From Planctomycetes bacterium UBA1135 (GTDB lineage Bacteria; Planctomycetota; UBA1135), in NCBI GenBank assembly GCA_002311925.1, contig DCAK01000073.1, positions 19,655-29,572 on the forward strand: 9,918 bases of DNA, given 5' to 3'. The position numbers were made by a program, and so were the translations under genes. Below, one piece after another: positions 1-6,030 of this stretch. How positions within the stretch are numbered: position 1 is the stretch's first letter; each line of letters begins with the position of its first letter. The notes below the pieces were generated by a model. The model had not been told where the DNA came from, made no database searches, and saw only the letters and a list, made by a program, of their open reading frames with translations.

Positions 1-732
1 AAGCAGAATCCAGATCCAGGTGGTGGATTCCGGCCACGATGAGGAATCTTCCACTCCGAGAACGGGAAAGCAATAACCGGCCCACACGAGAAGAAGAAGA
101 AGCAGGTACCCCCCCACCGCCACCGGAAGGAGCCGGGCTCCTTTCTTGTAAAGAAGCCAACCAGCCACCACCGCCACCCCCATCAAACCGGCCGAAGGAA
201 GAACCGACTCGGGGAATGACGTCGTGGCCAGGTCGAGGCGATTCGGGTCGAAATCGGTCCCCCATGTGAACAACCGCGAGAGAACGAAAACAAAGACCCC
301 CATGGCAAGGGAGATGCAAAAGAAGATGAGGGAAAGAAAAAGAGCCTTTGCGCGGGGACCGAGGATGGCCTCGCACAGGGTCCCGATGCTTTCTCCACGA
401 TGTCGAACCGACAGGACAAGGGCCGAGAAATCGTGGACCGCGCCGATGAGGACGGCGCCGAAAACCACCCAGAGAAGGGCAGGAACCCAGCCCCAGAAAA
501 CGGCTACAGCGGGGCCCAGCATGGGAGCCAAGCCCGCGATACTTGCGTAGTGATGGCCGAAAAGGACGGGTGGCCGGGTTGGAAGGAAATCCACCCCGTC
601 CCGTTGAACATGGGCCGGGGTCGGGCGGTCGTCGTTCAGGCGAAAGACCTTGCGGCTGAGCCACCCGCTGTAGAAGCGGTAGCCCAGGAAATAGACCAGC
701 AGGGCGCCACCGGCGGCGAATGCGGCCGGCAT
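1..732 (-). CDS. cstA: CstA/BtsT-family carbon starvation transporter, N-terminal part, cut by left edge
   Basis: About 244 N-terminal residues are readable without a stop; the rest lies beyond base 1. Family knowledge: CstA/BtsT proteins are inner-membrane proton-coupled importers of pyruvate or peptides, induced on carbon starvation. Seen here: a first membrane helix (about residues 3-19) ending in LGYRFYSGWL, then DDRPTPAH (34-41) and RDGVDFLPT (44-52). The family signature LFGHHYASIAGLAPMLGPA spans about 57-75, followed by a helix WGWVPALLWVVFGAVLIGAVHDF in two pieces (80-102) and SVRHRGESIG (108-117). Further hydrophobic helices lie at about 128-152, 181-194 and 200-218. The ATG at 732-730 lies 7 bases after the stop of the SH3-domain gene, preceded only by a G-run, so expression is probably coupled to that gene. 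Full length cannot be judged; relatives run from about 480 to 700 residues. Family assignment is firm; the substrate is not determined. Confidence 0.93.
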   Translation of the reverse strand, partial: MPAAFAAGGALLVYFLGYRFYSGWLSRKVFRLNDDRPTPAHVQRDGVDFLPTRPPVLFGHHYASIAGLAPMLGPAVAVFWGWVPALLWVVFGAVLIGAVHDFSALVLSVRHRGESIGTLCEAILGPRAKALFLSLIFFCISLAMGVFVFVLSRLFTWGTDFDPNRLDLATTSFPESVLPSAGLMGVAVVAGWLLYKKGARLLPVAVGGYLLLLLLVWAGYCFPVLGVEDSSSWPESTTWIWILL

Positions 733-739
733 CCCCGGG

Positions 740-1936
740 TCAGCGACGCGGAAGGACCCGGAGTTCGGAGATTTCCAGAACCCTCAGTCCGGGGGCCGAA
801 CTCGGTCGGGTCCAATTGCCTCGGACGGCGACCTCCCGTCCAACGAAGTCACGGAGACGAAACCTGCCGTCCGGAGACTGGACCGCGTGCTTGCGCCCGC
901 CTCGAACCACCGCATAGGGATAGTCGGGGAAGAGCCTGGGGCGGTATTCGACCCACCCCACCCAGGTGTAGGTCTCCAGAGGAAAAGGTTCCTCCTTTTC
1001 GGAGCGCCTCAGCTTGGCGGACGCCTCGGCAGCAGCCGCTTCTCCCTCCAATTCGGCCTTTCGTCCGGCTGCGGCAAGGGCTGCGGCCCGGAACCGACGC
1101 AGCGCATCCACGCGGGCCAATCCTCTTCGAGCGCGCTCGAGATTGTCCTTGGCATTGGAATTCCAAATGACGGTGCTGAACGCCGCTTCGACCCCGGCCA
1201 CCGTCACGGATGAATAGGCGTCCAGGTCCCGTGTCACATGGTCGCTGTGCCGAGCGAGGAGAATCTCTGCCTTGACCAGGCCGGTAACGGGGTCGGCGGC
1301 GACGGTCGCGGGGTCGAGCCCTTCGAGGGGATCCACCACGACCTTCACCAATCCTGGATTCTGGTCGGGAACAGACGAAGCCCTGGCAGGAATCTCGTCC
1401 ACTTCACCCTCATCCTCCGTCCCCGGAGGGACCAGGGAAATGGGAGGCCGGGCGGCGACCCAATCCGCGGTCCAGGCCTCATCCTCCTGGGCGGAATCCA
1501 GTGCAGCCGACAAGACCCAGGCGCCGAGAGATTCGGGGCCTTGGACCTGAAACCATTCATCCTGGACGGCGAGAACGGGCAGCTTCAGTCCCTTGCCAAG
1601 AAGGCCCAGGGGATAGGCCCCGGAATCGGTGGCGGGAATCGGCCGGGCCCGAAGCTGGCTGGCCGTCACCTGGCCCCAACCCTCATCGACATCGAGGAAT
1701 TGGCTGTGAACCCAAATCGGAAAACCACCCGGAGCCTGGATGCGGGACCAGGGTTCCTTCGCCTCGACGATGCGCACCGGGGTGCCCGAAGCAAGGGTGG
1801 CGACCACGGGGGTTCGGGCATCGTAGTAACAATGAACCGGGGCCGGATCCGCAGCCACACGAGCCGCCTGGGGGTTTTCGTGCTGGGGCGGAAGGGGGAG
1901 AAGGGCGGGAAGAGGGAGGAGGAGGGGTAGGAACAT
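740..1936 (-). CDS. secreted bacterial SH3-domain protein (two SH3-like domains, helical region, C-terminal beta domain)
   Basis: A protein of 398 residues from the ATG at 1936. The N-terminus is a proline/leucine-rich hydrophobic stretch (residues 2-16, MFLPLLLPLPALLPLP), read as a signal peptide though without the usual basic residue. Residues about 33-86 resemble a bacterial SH3 domain, with GTPVRIVEAKEPWSRI followed by FPIWVHSQFL. Residues about 95-148 look like a second copy, with GLKLPVLAVQDEWFQV and GAWV. An acidic, proline-rich linker (150-195) leads to an alanine/arginine-rich helical segment (about 262-312). A C-terminal domain (321-398) starts YTWVGWVEYRP and ends in alternating beta-like strands. 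Bacterial SH3 domains usually bind cell wall or act as protein-interaction modules in the periplasm; the role here is unknown. An in-frame GTG at 1993 would add 19 residues; neither start has a good ribosome site. It is cotranscribed with the downstream CstA gene. Confidence 0.8.
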   Translation of the reverse strand: MFLPLLLPLPALLPLPPQHENPQAARVAADPAPVHCYYDARTPVVATLASGTPVRIVEAKEPWSRIQAPGGFPIWVHSQFLDVDEGWGQVTASQLRARPIPATDSGAYPLGLLGKGLKLPVLAVQDEWFQVQGPESLGAWVLSAALDSAQEDEAWTADWVAARPPISLVPPGTEDEGEVDEIPARASSVPDQNPGLVKVVVDPLEGLDPATVAADPVTGLVKAEILLARHSDHVTRDLDAYSSVTVAGVEAAFSTVIWNSNAKDNLERARRGLARVDALRRFRAAALAAAGRKAELEGEAAAAEASAKLRRSEKEEPFPLETYTWVGWVEYRPRLFPDYPYAVVRGGRKHAVQSPDGRFRLRDFVGREVAVRGNWTRPSSAPGLRVLEISELRVLPRR

Positions 1937-1944
1937 GGGGAAGT

Positions 1945-1992
1945 TGGGGTTCAAGGAAGTATGGCCATGGGGGGATGCGACTTCAAACCCCA
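1945..1992. repeat. imperfect inverted repeat in the divergent intergenic region
   Basis: Outer arms TGGGGTT (1945-1951) and AACCCCA (1986-1992) are perfect complements. Inner arms GAAGT (1956-1960) and ACTTC (1980-1984) are also complementary, separated from the outer arms by 4 bases on one side and 1 on the other. The loop contains the 8-base palindrome ATGGCCAT (1961-1968). It lies between the divergent SH3-domain and RmuC genes, so it could be an operator or a leader hairpin. There is no U-tract on either side to make a terminator. No convincing -35/-10 pair was found here for either direction. Confidence 0.35.
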
Positions 1993-2005
1993 CTCTGGTT
2001 ATCCT

Positions 2006-2013
2006 GAGGGGGG
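2006..2013 (+). promoter_or_regulatory. Shine-Dalgarno site of the RmuC-NfeD gene
   Basis: GAGGGGGG ends 6 bases before the ATG at 2020. This supports that ATG as the start of the gene and hence the N-terminal membrane anchor. Confidence 0.6.
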
Positions 2014-2019
2014 TTATTC

Positions 2020-3306
2020 ATGGACTTCGCGCTTCCCCTTCTCATCGGCCTCTTGGCGGGCCTTTTCGTCGCCACCGTCTGGGAGCGCCGCAATCGAAAT
2101 CATGAACGAGGATTGCGGGATGAAATGCGGGACACCTTCAAGAGTCTTGCCTCGGATGCTCTCCAAGCGAACACCGAGCAGGTCCTCGCCGGGGCCAAGG
2201 TGCAATTCGAACCTTTCGCGGAGCAGCTCAGGACCCTCGAAGAACACACTCGAGAGCTGGAAAAGAGCCGCCAGGCCTCGACCGGAGCCCTGCGCCAGCA
2301 GCTTGAAGACCTGCAGGCGGCCACGCTCCGCCTGGGCACGACCAGCGAAAACCTTGCCACCGCCTTGACGGGAAGCTCCCAGGTTCGGGGAAATTGGGGA
2401 GAAACCCAGTTCCGCAATCTCCTGGAAATGGCAGGAATGCACGAACACTGCGATTTTGAAAGCCAGGAAACCATCGAATCCGGGTTGAGACCGGACTACC
2501 TGATTCGTCTTCCAGGAGGCGACCGGATTCCCGTGGACGCAAAGGCTCCCCTGGCTGCCTACCAGAGGGCGGTGGAGGAAAAGGACCTCAAGATTCAAGC
2601 CAAGCATCTCAAGGCCCACGCTAAGGATCTCCGCGCCCACGCCAAGGTCCTGGCGGGGAGGGATTATGCGTCGGATGTTGGGGGCCGGGTGGATTTCGTG
2701 GTCATGTTCGTGCCCATGGAATCGGTGCTTGCGGCCGCCTTCCAGGCGGCGCCCGACATCCACGAAGAGGCCATGCGTCAAAAGGTCCTCATCGCATCCC
2801 CTGTCACCCTCCTTGCCCTCCTGAGGACCATCGCCGTCTACTGGAGACAGGACAAGGTTGAGGAAAACGCCCGAGCGCTTTGGGAAGCGGCTGCCAAGCT
2901 CCACAAGCGGCTGGAAACCTTTCAAGCTCATCTCGCCAAGATGGGCCGTGGCCTGGGGACCGCCTTCAAGGCCGGAACGGTCGCCGCCCTGGGTGGAACC
3001 GCCTTTGGCCTTGGATTCCAAGGCCAACTCTGGTGCTTTTCCATCGGCACCTTGGTGGGCCTCTTCCTTCTGCGCCCCCTCTTCCTCCGCAAGGCCCTCG
3101 ACAAGGGAGACGCCACCAATGTGGACGCTCTCGTCGGCATGGCCGGCACCGTGACCGAGGCCATTCCTGAAAATGGGGTGGGTCGGGCACGGCTCCGCAA
3201 CGAGGAATGGCGGGCCTCCTGCTCCGGCGGCGTCGCCGAAGGTGCCCGGATCAAGGTGGTTTCCGTCTCAGGCAACACCGTCACCGTCGAAACCGTTTCC
3301 GAATAA
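2020..3306 (+). CDS. RmuC-family protein fused to the C-terminal half of NfeD
   Basis: 428 residues. Residues 4-20 form an N-terminal membrane anchor and about 30-115 a helical coiled-coil region, as usual for RmuC. The RmuC core follows: RGNWGETQFRNLLEMAGM (123-140), RPDYLIRLPGGDRIPVDAK (157-175, with D159, D173 and K175 matching the nuclease-fold D...D-x-K pattern), VDFVVMFVPMESVLAAA (224-240), ALLRTIAVYWRQ (266-277) and HLAKMGRGLGTAFKA (304-318). RmuC proteins are linked to DNA rearrangement control and phage defence, but their biochemistry is poorly known. RmuC normally continues into a YN-x-AVGSLE segment; here sequence from residue 319 becomes NfeD-like. Two hydrophobic stretches (319-333, 337-356) end in LRPLFLRKAL, then comes the OB-fold with TNVDALVGMAGTV and EEWRASC. 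The first NfeD helix is missing. The reading frame is unbroken across the joint, and the next gene is the SPFH partner expected after nfeD. Domain identities are firm; whether the fusion is functional or recent is inference. Confidence 0.88.
   Translation: MDFALPLLIGLLAGLFVATVWERRNRNHERGLRDEMRDTFKSLASDALQANTEQVLAGAKVQFEPFAEQLRTLEEHTRELEKSRQASTGALRQQLEDLQAATLRLGTTSENLATALTGSSQVRGNWGETQFRNLLEMAGMHEHCDFESQETIESGLRPDYLIRLPGGDRIPVDAKAPLAAYQRAVEEKDLKIQAKHLKAHAKDLRAHAKVLAGRDYASDVGGRVDFVVMFVPMESVLAAAFQAAPDIHEEAMRQKVLIASPVTLLALLRTIAVYWRQDKVEENARALWEAAAKLHKRLETFQAHLAKMGRGLGTAFKAGTVAALGGTAFGLGFQGQLWCFSIGTLVGLFLLRPLFLRKALDKGDATNVDALVGMAGTVTEAIPENGVGRARLRNEEWRASCSGGVAEGARIKVVSVSGNTVTVETVSE
2974..3303 (+). 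other. NfeD-derived C-terminal region (membrane hairpin plus OB-fold) within the fusion
   Basis: This is residues 319-428 of the fusion. Two hydrophobic stretches match the later membrane helices of short NfeD proteins and end in the typical LRPL turn. The soluble part starts at TNVDALVG, continues with GVGRARLRNEEWRA, and ends with GARIKVVSVSGNTVTVETV, the five-strand OB-fold seen in NfeD proteins. A stand-alone short NfeD is about 140-155 residues, so roughly the first 40-50, including helix 1 and the nfeD start codon, are absent. I see no alternative start with a ribosome site just upstream that would let this part be made alone. Confidence 0.78.
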
Positions 3307-3312
3307 CACCCC

Positions 3313-3317
3313 GGAGA
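3313..3317 (+). promoter_or_regulatory. Shine-Dalgarno site of the SPFH gene
   Basis: GGAGA lies 7 bases before the ATG at 3325, in the 18-base gap after the RmuC-NfeD stop. It fixes the SPFH start and fits cotranscription. Confidence 0.7.
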
Positions 3318-3324
3318 AATCTTC

Positions 3325-4323
3325 ATGCAATTCATTCTTCTTGCCATCCTCGTTTTCGTGGTTCTGTTGGCCATTCGCGGCATACAAATAATTCGCCAAG
3401 CTGAAATCATGATTGTGGAACGGCTTGGTAAATATCACCGCACCCTCCAGCCGGGCATCAACATCATCTGGCCCTTCATCGACCGCGGCCGAAGCATTGC
3501 CTGGCGCGGGAGTTCCATCGACAGCAAGGGGCGAAGAATGACCCGAACCGTCATCGCCGTTCGCGTGGACCTTCGTGAGCAGGTCTTCGACTTTCCCGAG
3601 CAGAATGTCATCACGAAGGACAATGTGGTCATCGAGGTCAACGGCCTTCTCTACTACCAGATTACAGATGGAGTGCGTGCCGTCTACGAGGTTGCCAACC
3701 TCCCCAGGGCCATCGAGAAACTCGCCCAGACCACCCTCAGGAACATCATCGGCGAACTGGATTTGGACGGCACATTGTCGAGCCGGGATGAGATTAACGC
3801 CAAGATGCGGCTGGTTCTCGACGAGGCCACCGACAAATGGGGGGTCAAGGTCAACCGGGTGGAACTCCAGGACATCAACCCTCCCAAGCAGGTCCAGGAG
3901 ACCATGGAACTCCAGATGACCGCCGAGCGGGAACGCCGGGCCCTCATTCTCGAAGCCGAAGGCATCAAGAAGTCGCAGGTCCTGAAGGCGGAAGGCCATC
4001 GGGATGCGGAAATCGCCACCGCCGAGGGCGACAAGAAGGCCAGGGTTCTCCGGGCCGAAGGCGAGGCCGAGGGCTTGCGCCAGGTTTCCGAAGCTCTCAA
4101 AGAGCAGACCACGGACTCGGCCCAGTACCAGGTCGCCCTGGCCTACCTCAAGACCCTGGAAAGGCTTGCCTCCCGCGACAAGAAAGGCGACAAGACCGTC
4201 TTCCTTCCTTACGAGTCGGCAACCCTGCTCTCCAGCATAGGTAGCGTGAAGGAGCTCCTGGCTTCGGTGGGTAGCTCCTCCGGAATCGGTGGGGCGTCGC
4301 CGCCTCCCCTGCCTCCCGCCTAG
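3325..4323 (+). CDS. qmcA: stomatin/prohibitin-family (SPFH) membrane protein, QmcA-like
   Basis: 332 residues. A membrane helix at 3-18 is followed by the SPFH domain: EIMIVERLGKYHRTLQPGINIIWPFIDRG (27-55, quoted across its conserved part), VDLREQVFDFPEQNVITKDN (81-100), a VNGLLYYQITD strand (105-115), and RNIIGELDLDGTLSSRDEIN (139-158). KWGVKVNRVELQDINPP (171-187) is strongly conserved in this family. Residues about 195-255 form the alanine/glutamate-rich coiled coil with AEG repeats (for example LKAEG, LRAEG), and the tail is Ser/Gly/Pro-rich. SPFH proteins assemble into large membrane rings that scaffold proteases and lipid microdomains; QmcA in E. coli works with an NfeD-type partner and with FtsH. 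Compared with the commonest form, about 20 extra residues (about 56-79) sit between PFIDR and VDLREQ. It starts 18 bases after the RmuC-NfeD gene and its stop overlaps that of the HAD gene on the other strand. Confidence 0.93.
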   Translation: MQFILLAILVFVVLLAIRGIQIIRQAEIMIVERLGKYHRTLQPGINIIWPFIDRGRSIAWRGSSIDSKGRRMTRTVIAVRVDLREQVFDFPEQNVITKDNVVIEVNGLLYYQITDGVRAVYEVANLPRAIEKLAQTTLRNIIGELDLDGTLSSRDEINAKMRLVLDEATDKWGVKVNRVELQDINPPKQVQETMELQMTAERERRALILEAEGIKKSQVLKAEGHRDAEIATAEGDKKARVLRAEGEAEGLRQVSEALKEQTTDSAQYQVALAYLKTLERLASRDKKGDKTVFLPYESATLLSSIGSVKELLASVGSSSGIGGASPPPLPPA

Positions 4324-4326
4324 GCG
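4317..4326. other. palindrome carrying both convergent stop codons
   Basis: CGCCTAGGCG is a perfect 10-base palindrome. TAG at 4321-4323 stops the SPFH gene and TAG read on the minus strand at 4322-4320 stops the HAD gene. Both proteins end Ala-stop through the same bases. With no spacer and no U-tract, there is no separate intrinsic terminator between the genes, so the transcripts must overlap unless termination is factor-dependent. Confidence 0.85.
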
Positions 4327-5000
4327 AGGATTCGGTCCACCAAGGATTCCAGGTCCGAGGCCTCGACCTTCAAGGGGAGGCTTTCCGGTGCGTGGCCTCC
4401 GTACCTTGCCACGAAACCGAGGGGAAAGCCCAGTCCGTGGGCGGGTTCCAGGTCGTGGAAGGGACTGAAACTCACATGGAGGACCTGGGATGCTTCCAGG
4501 TCCCACGCCGCCAGCGCGGCCCCCCAATGGGCGGAGGCGGGCTTGTAGGAGCGAAGCTCCTCGGAACTCACGCACAGGGCGGAGGGGAGTCCGAGCTTGG
4601 CGCGGGCCGTGCGCTCCAGAATTCGCCTGTCGCAGTTTGAAAGAAGGCCAATCTTCAGTCCGGCGGCCGCGAGGCGACCGAGGGCCGAAGAGGAATCAGG
4701 GAAGAGGGGCCACCCGGATTGGCCGACCGAAAAGGCTCGACATTCGGACCGGGTGAGCTTCAAGCCTAGGGCTCCCTGTGCAGCCCTCCCGATGGAACTT
4801 TCCAACACCTCGGAATAGGGCATCCAGGGCCCCGCCTGGAGGTCGATTTCCATCTCTTCCCGGAGAGTCATGATCTTGTCCAGGTCTGTATCGGTGGCGG
4901 CTTCTAGTGAGGGGAATTGGCGCAGGACGCGACCCTGGCCCAGTTTCCAATCCACCAAGGTTCCGAAACAATCAAAAGTCACCGCCTTCAGGCCTTCCAT
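4320..5000 (-). CDS. HAD-superfamily hydrolase, haloacid dehalogenase-like subgroup
   Basis: 226 residues with the four HAD motifs. Motif I is VTFDCFGTLVDW (7-18), with nucleophile D10 and T14. Motif II is GLLSNCD (118-124), with S121. Motif III is the lysine K153 in RSYKPA. Motif IV is HVSFSPFHDLEPAHGLG (175-191), with D183. The helical cap lies at about residues 17-95. HAD enzymes act through a phospho- or acyl-aspartate; this subgroup includes 2-haloacid dehalogenases and many uncharacterised phosphatases. True L-2-haloacid dehalogenases have an S-S-N-x-x-D stretch near motif IV; here it is SFSPFHD, so a general phosphatase or hydrolase is more likely than a dehalogenase. The ATG at 5000 has no Shine-Dalgarno site but has a TAGAAT box ending 6 bases upstream. 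It stands alone between two plus-strand operons, so its partner pathway cannot be inferred. Confidence 0.88.
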   Translation of the reverse strand: MEGLKAVTFDCFGTLVDWKLGQGRVLRQFPSLEAATDTDLDKIMTLREEMEIDLQAGPWMPYSEVLESSIGRAAQGALGLKLTRSECRAFSVGQSGWPLFPDSSSALGRLAAAGLKIGLLSNCDRRILERTARAKLGLPSALCVSSEELRSYKPASAHWGAALAAWDLEASQVLHVSFSPFHDLEPAHGLGFPLGFVARYGGHAPESLPLKVEASDLESLVDRILA

Positions 5001-5006
5001 GGCGAA

Positions 5007-5012
5007 ATTCTA
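5007..5012 (-). promoter_or_regulatory. possible -10 box giving a leaderless HAD transcript
   Basis: On the minus strand TAGAAT (5 of 6 to TATAAT) ends 6 bases before the HAD ATG, the usual layout of leaderless genes in GC-rich bacteria, and no ribosome site is present. The -35 region (TTTTCC at 17 bases) is poor. Confidence 0.3.
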
Positions 5013-5026
5013 GGGCCTTGCGGGTA

Positions 5027-5055
5027 TTGGAAAATCTGGCTACGGCTTCTAGAGT
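5027..5055 (+). promoter_or_regulatory. candidate sigma70-type promoter of the ABC operon
   Basis: TTGGAA (5027-5032) and TAGAGT (5050-5055) are separated by 17 bases; each matches consensus at 4 of 6 positions. The intergenic region is only 94 bases between divergent genes, so a promoter for the five-gene operon is expected here. The assignment is by eye. Confidence 0.3.
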
Positions 5056-5094
5056 CCCTCACAAGGGGGATTGCTTTCCGTATCCCTTTTGTCC

Positions 5095-6030
5095 ATGGTT
5101 GAAACTTTTGTACTGGAAGCACGAGGGCTCGAGGTGGCCTTCGGCGGCGTTCCGATTCTAAAGGGGGTCGACCTCGGCGTGGAACCCGGCGACCTTTATG
5201 GCCTGCTGGGCCGCAACGGGGCCGGCAAGACCACCACCCTGCGCTGTCTCCTGGGACTCCTTCCCGGCGCCCGAGGGAAACTGAGGGTGCTCGGGACCCC
5301 GGCCAAATCCATTCATGAGGTTCCCCATGGCCTCGGGGTCGCCCTCGACCCTCCCGGCATGGATGATTCCCTGACCGTCCGCCAGAACCTGGAACTTGCC
5401 CGGATTCGGGGCGGCATCTCGGGAGGCCGTGGAGTCGACGAGGTCCTCGATCTGGTGGGTCTCACCCATCGCGCTGGAAACCGCGGCGATCGCCTTTCCC
5501 ACGGCCAATCCAGGCGGGCGGCGGTGGCCCGGGCCCTGTTGGGGTCTCCCAAGCTTCTGGTCATGGACGAACCCCTTTCGGGCCTCGACCCGGAAGGGGT
5601 GGAAACCCTACTCGATCTTTTCAGGCAATTGAGCCGGGACGAGGGTGTGACGGTGGTGGTGAGCAGCCACCACCTGCGCGAGGTGGAGGAGGTCTGCACT
5701 CGGGTGGGCTTGGTCGACGCGGGGAGAACCCTGCTGGAGGGTTCGGTCCGCGAACTGTTGGAGGAGGCCGGGGACGGCCTGCGGGTGCAGTGTCACAAGG
5801 ACGAAGCCGCGGCGGCTCTCCTGGCCCAGGCCCGCGGGGTTCGGAAAGTGGACAACCTCGGCGAGGGTCTCATCCGGGCGAAGCTCGACGCCGACGCCGA
5901 TCTTGAAGGCATCCTGGCGAATCTCGTCGGCCAGGATTGCGGGGTTTCCTCCTTCACGCCCGAAAGGGCGAGCCTGGTGGACGTGTTCCACAATGCGGTC
6001 CGTAAGGCGGACCGGGAGGCCCAAGAATGA
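5095..6030 (+). CDS. ABC transporter ATP-binding protein (ABC-2 exporter type)
   Basis: 311 residues from the ATG at 5095. It powers a membrane exporter by ATP hydrolysis on the cytoplasmic face. Seen: Walker A GRNGAGKT (39-46), signature LSHGQSRRAAVARALL (134-149), Walker B LLVMDEPLSGLDPEG (154-168) and switch histidine in VVVSSHHL (188-195). A C-terminal domain ends in SLVDVF (293-298), typical of ATPases paired with ABC-2 permeases. Two points are unusual: the signature is LSHGQ rather than LSGGQ, and the Q-loop area reads GVALDPPGMDDSLTVRQNL, without the expected glutamine. Start choice is uncertain. A TTG at 5071 would add 8 residues, but the AAGGGGGA before it (5063-5070) touches the codon. 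From the ATG the same purine tract is too distant. The stop overlaps the permease start by 4 bases. The substrate is unknown. Confidence 0.92.
   Translation: MVETFVLEARGLEVAFGGVPILKGVDLGVEPGDLYGLLGRNGAGKTTTLRCLLGLLPGARGKLRVLGTPAKSIHEVPHGLGVALDPPGMDDSLTVRQNLELARIRGGISGGRGVDEVLDLVGLTHRAGNRGDRLSHGQSRRAAVARALLGSPKLLVMDEPLSGLDPEGVETLLDLFRQLSRDEGVTVVVSSHHLREVEEVCTRVGLVDAGRTLLEGSVRELLEEAGDGLRVQCHKDEAAAALLAQARGVRKVDNLGEGLIRAKLDADADLEGILANLVGQDCGVSSFTPERASLVDVFHNAVRKADREAQE
6014..6019 (+). promoter_or_regulatory. Shine-Dalgarno site of the ABC permease gene
   Basis: GGGAGG inside the end of the ATPase gene lies 7 bases before the ATG at 6027. It fixes that start and the ATGA overlap with the ATPase stop. 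Confidence 0.7.

Noticed and set aside
400..1170. Plus-strand open frames across 39-1170
   Set aside because: The minus strand here encodes a CstA-family transporter and the SH3-domain protein. The plus products are Arg/Pro-rich with no fold signature.
2014..3027. A 337-codon minus-strand frame opposite the RmuC part
   Set aside because: It lacks any domain and mirrors the conserved RmuC reading frame.
4280..4345. An intrinsic terminator at the convergent gene ends
   Set aside because: The only symmetry is the 10-base stop-codon palindrome, with no adequate stem and loop and no T-run on either strand.
3268..4575. A 435-codon minus-strand frame opposite the SPFH gene
   Set aside because: The plus strand carries a fully conserved SPFH protein, and the antisense product (Gly/Arg/Asp-rich, no motif) also overlaps the HAD gene in another frame.
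4320..5000. Naming the HAD gene as an L-2-haloacid dehalogenase
   Set aside because: The stretch before the motif IV aspartate (SFSPFHD) lacks the Asn and Ser arrangement of true dehalogenases, so I kept the broader hydrolase call.
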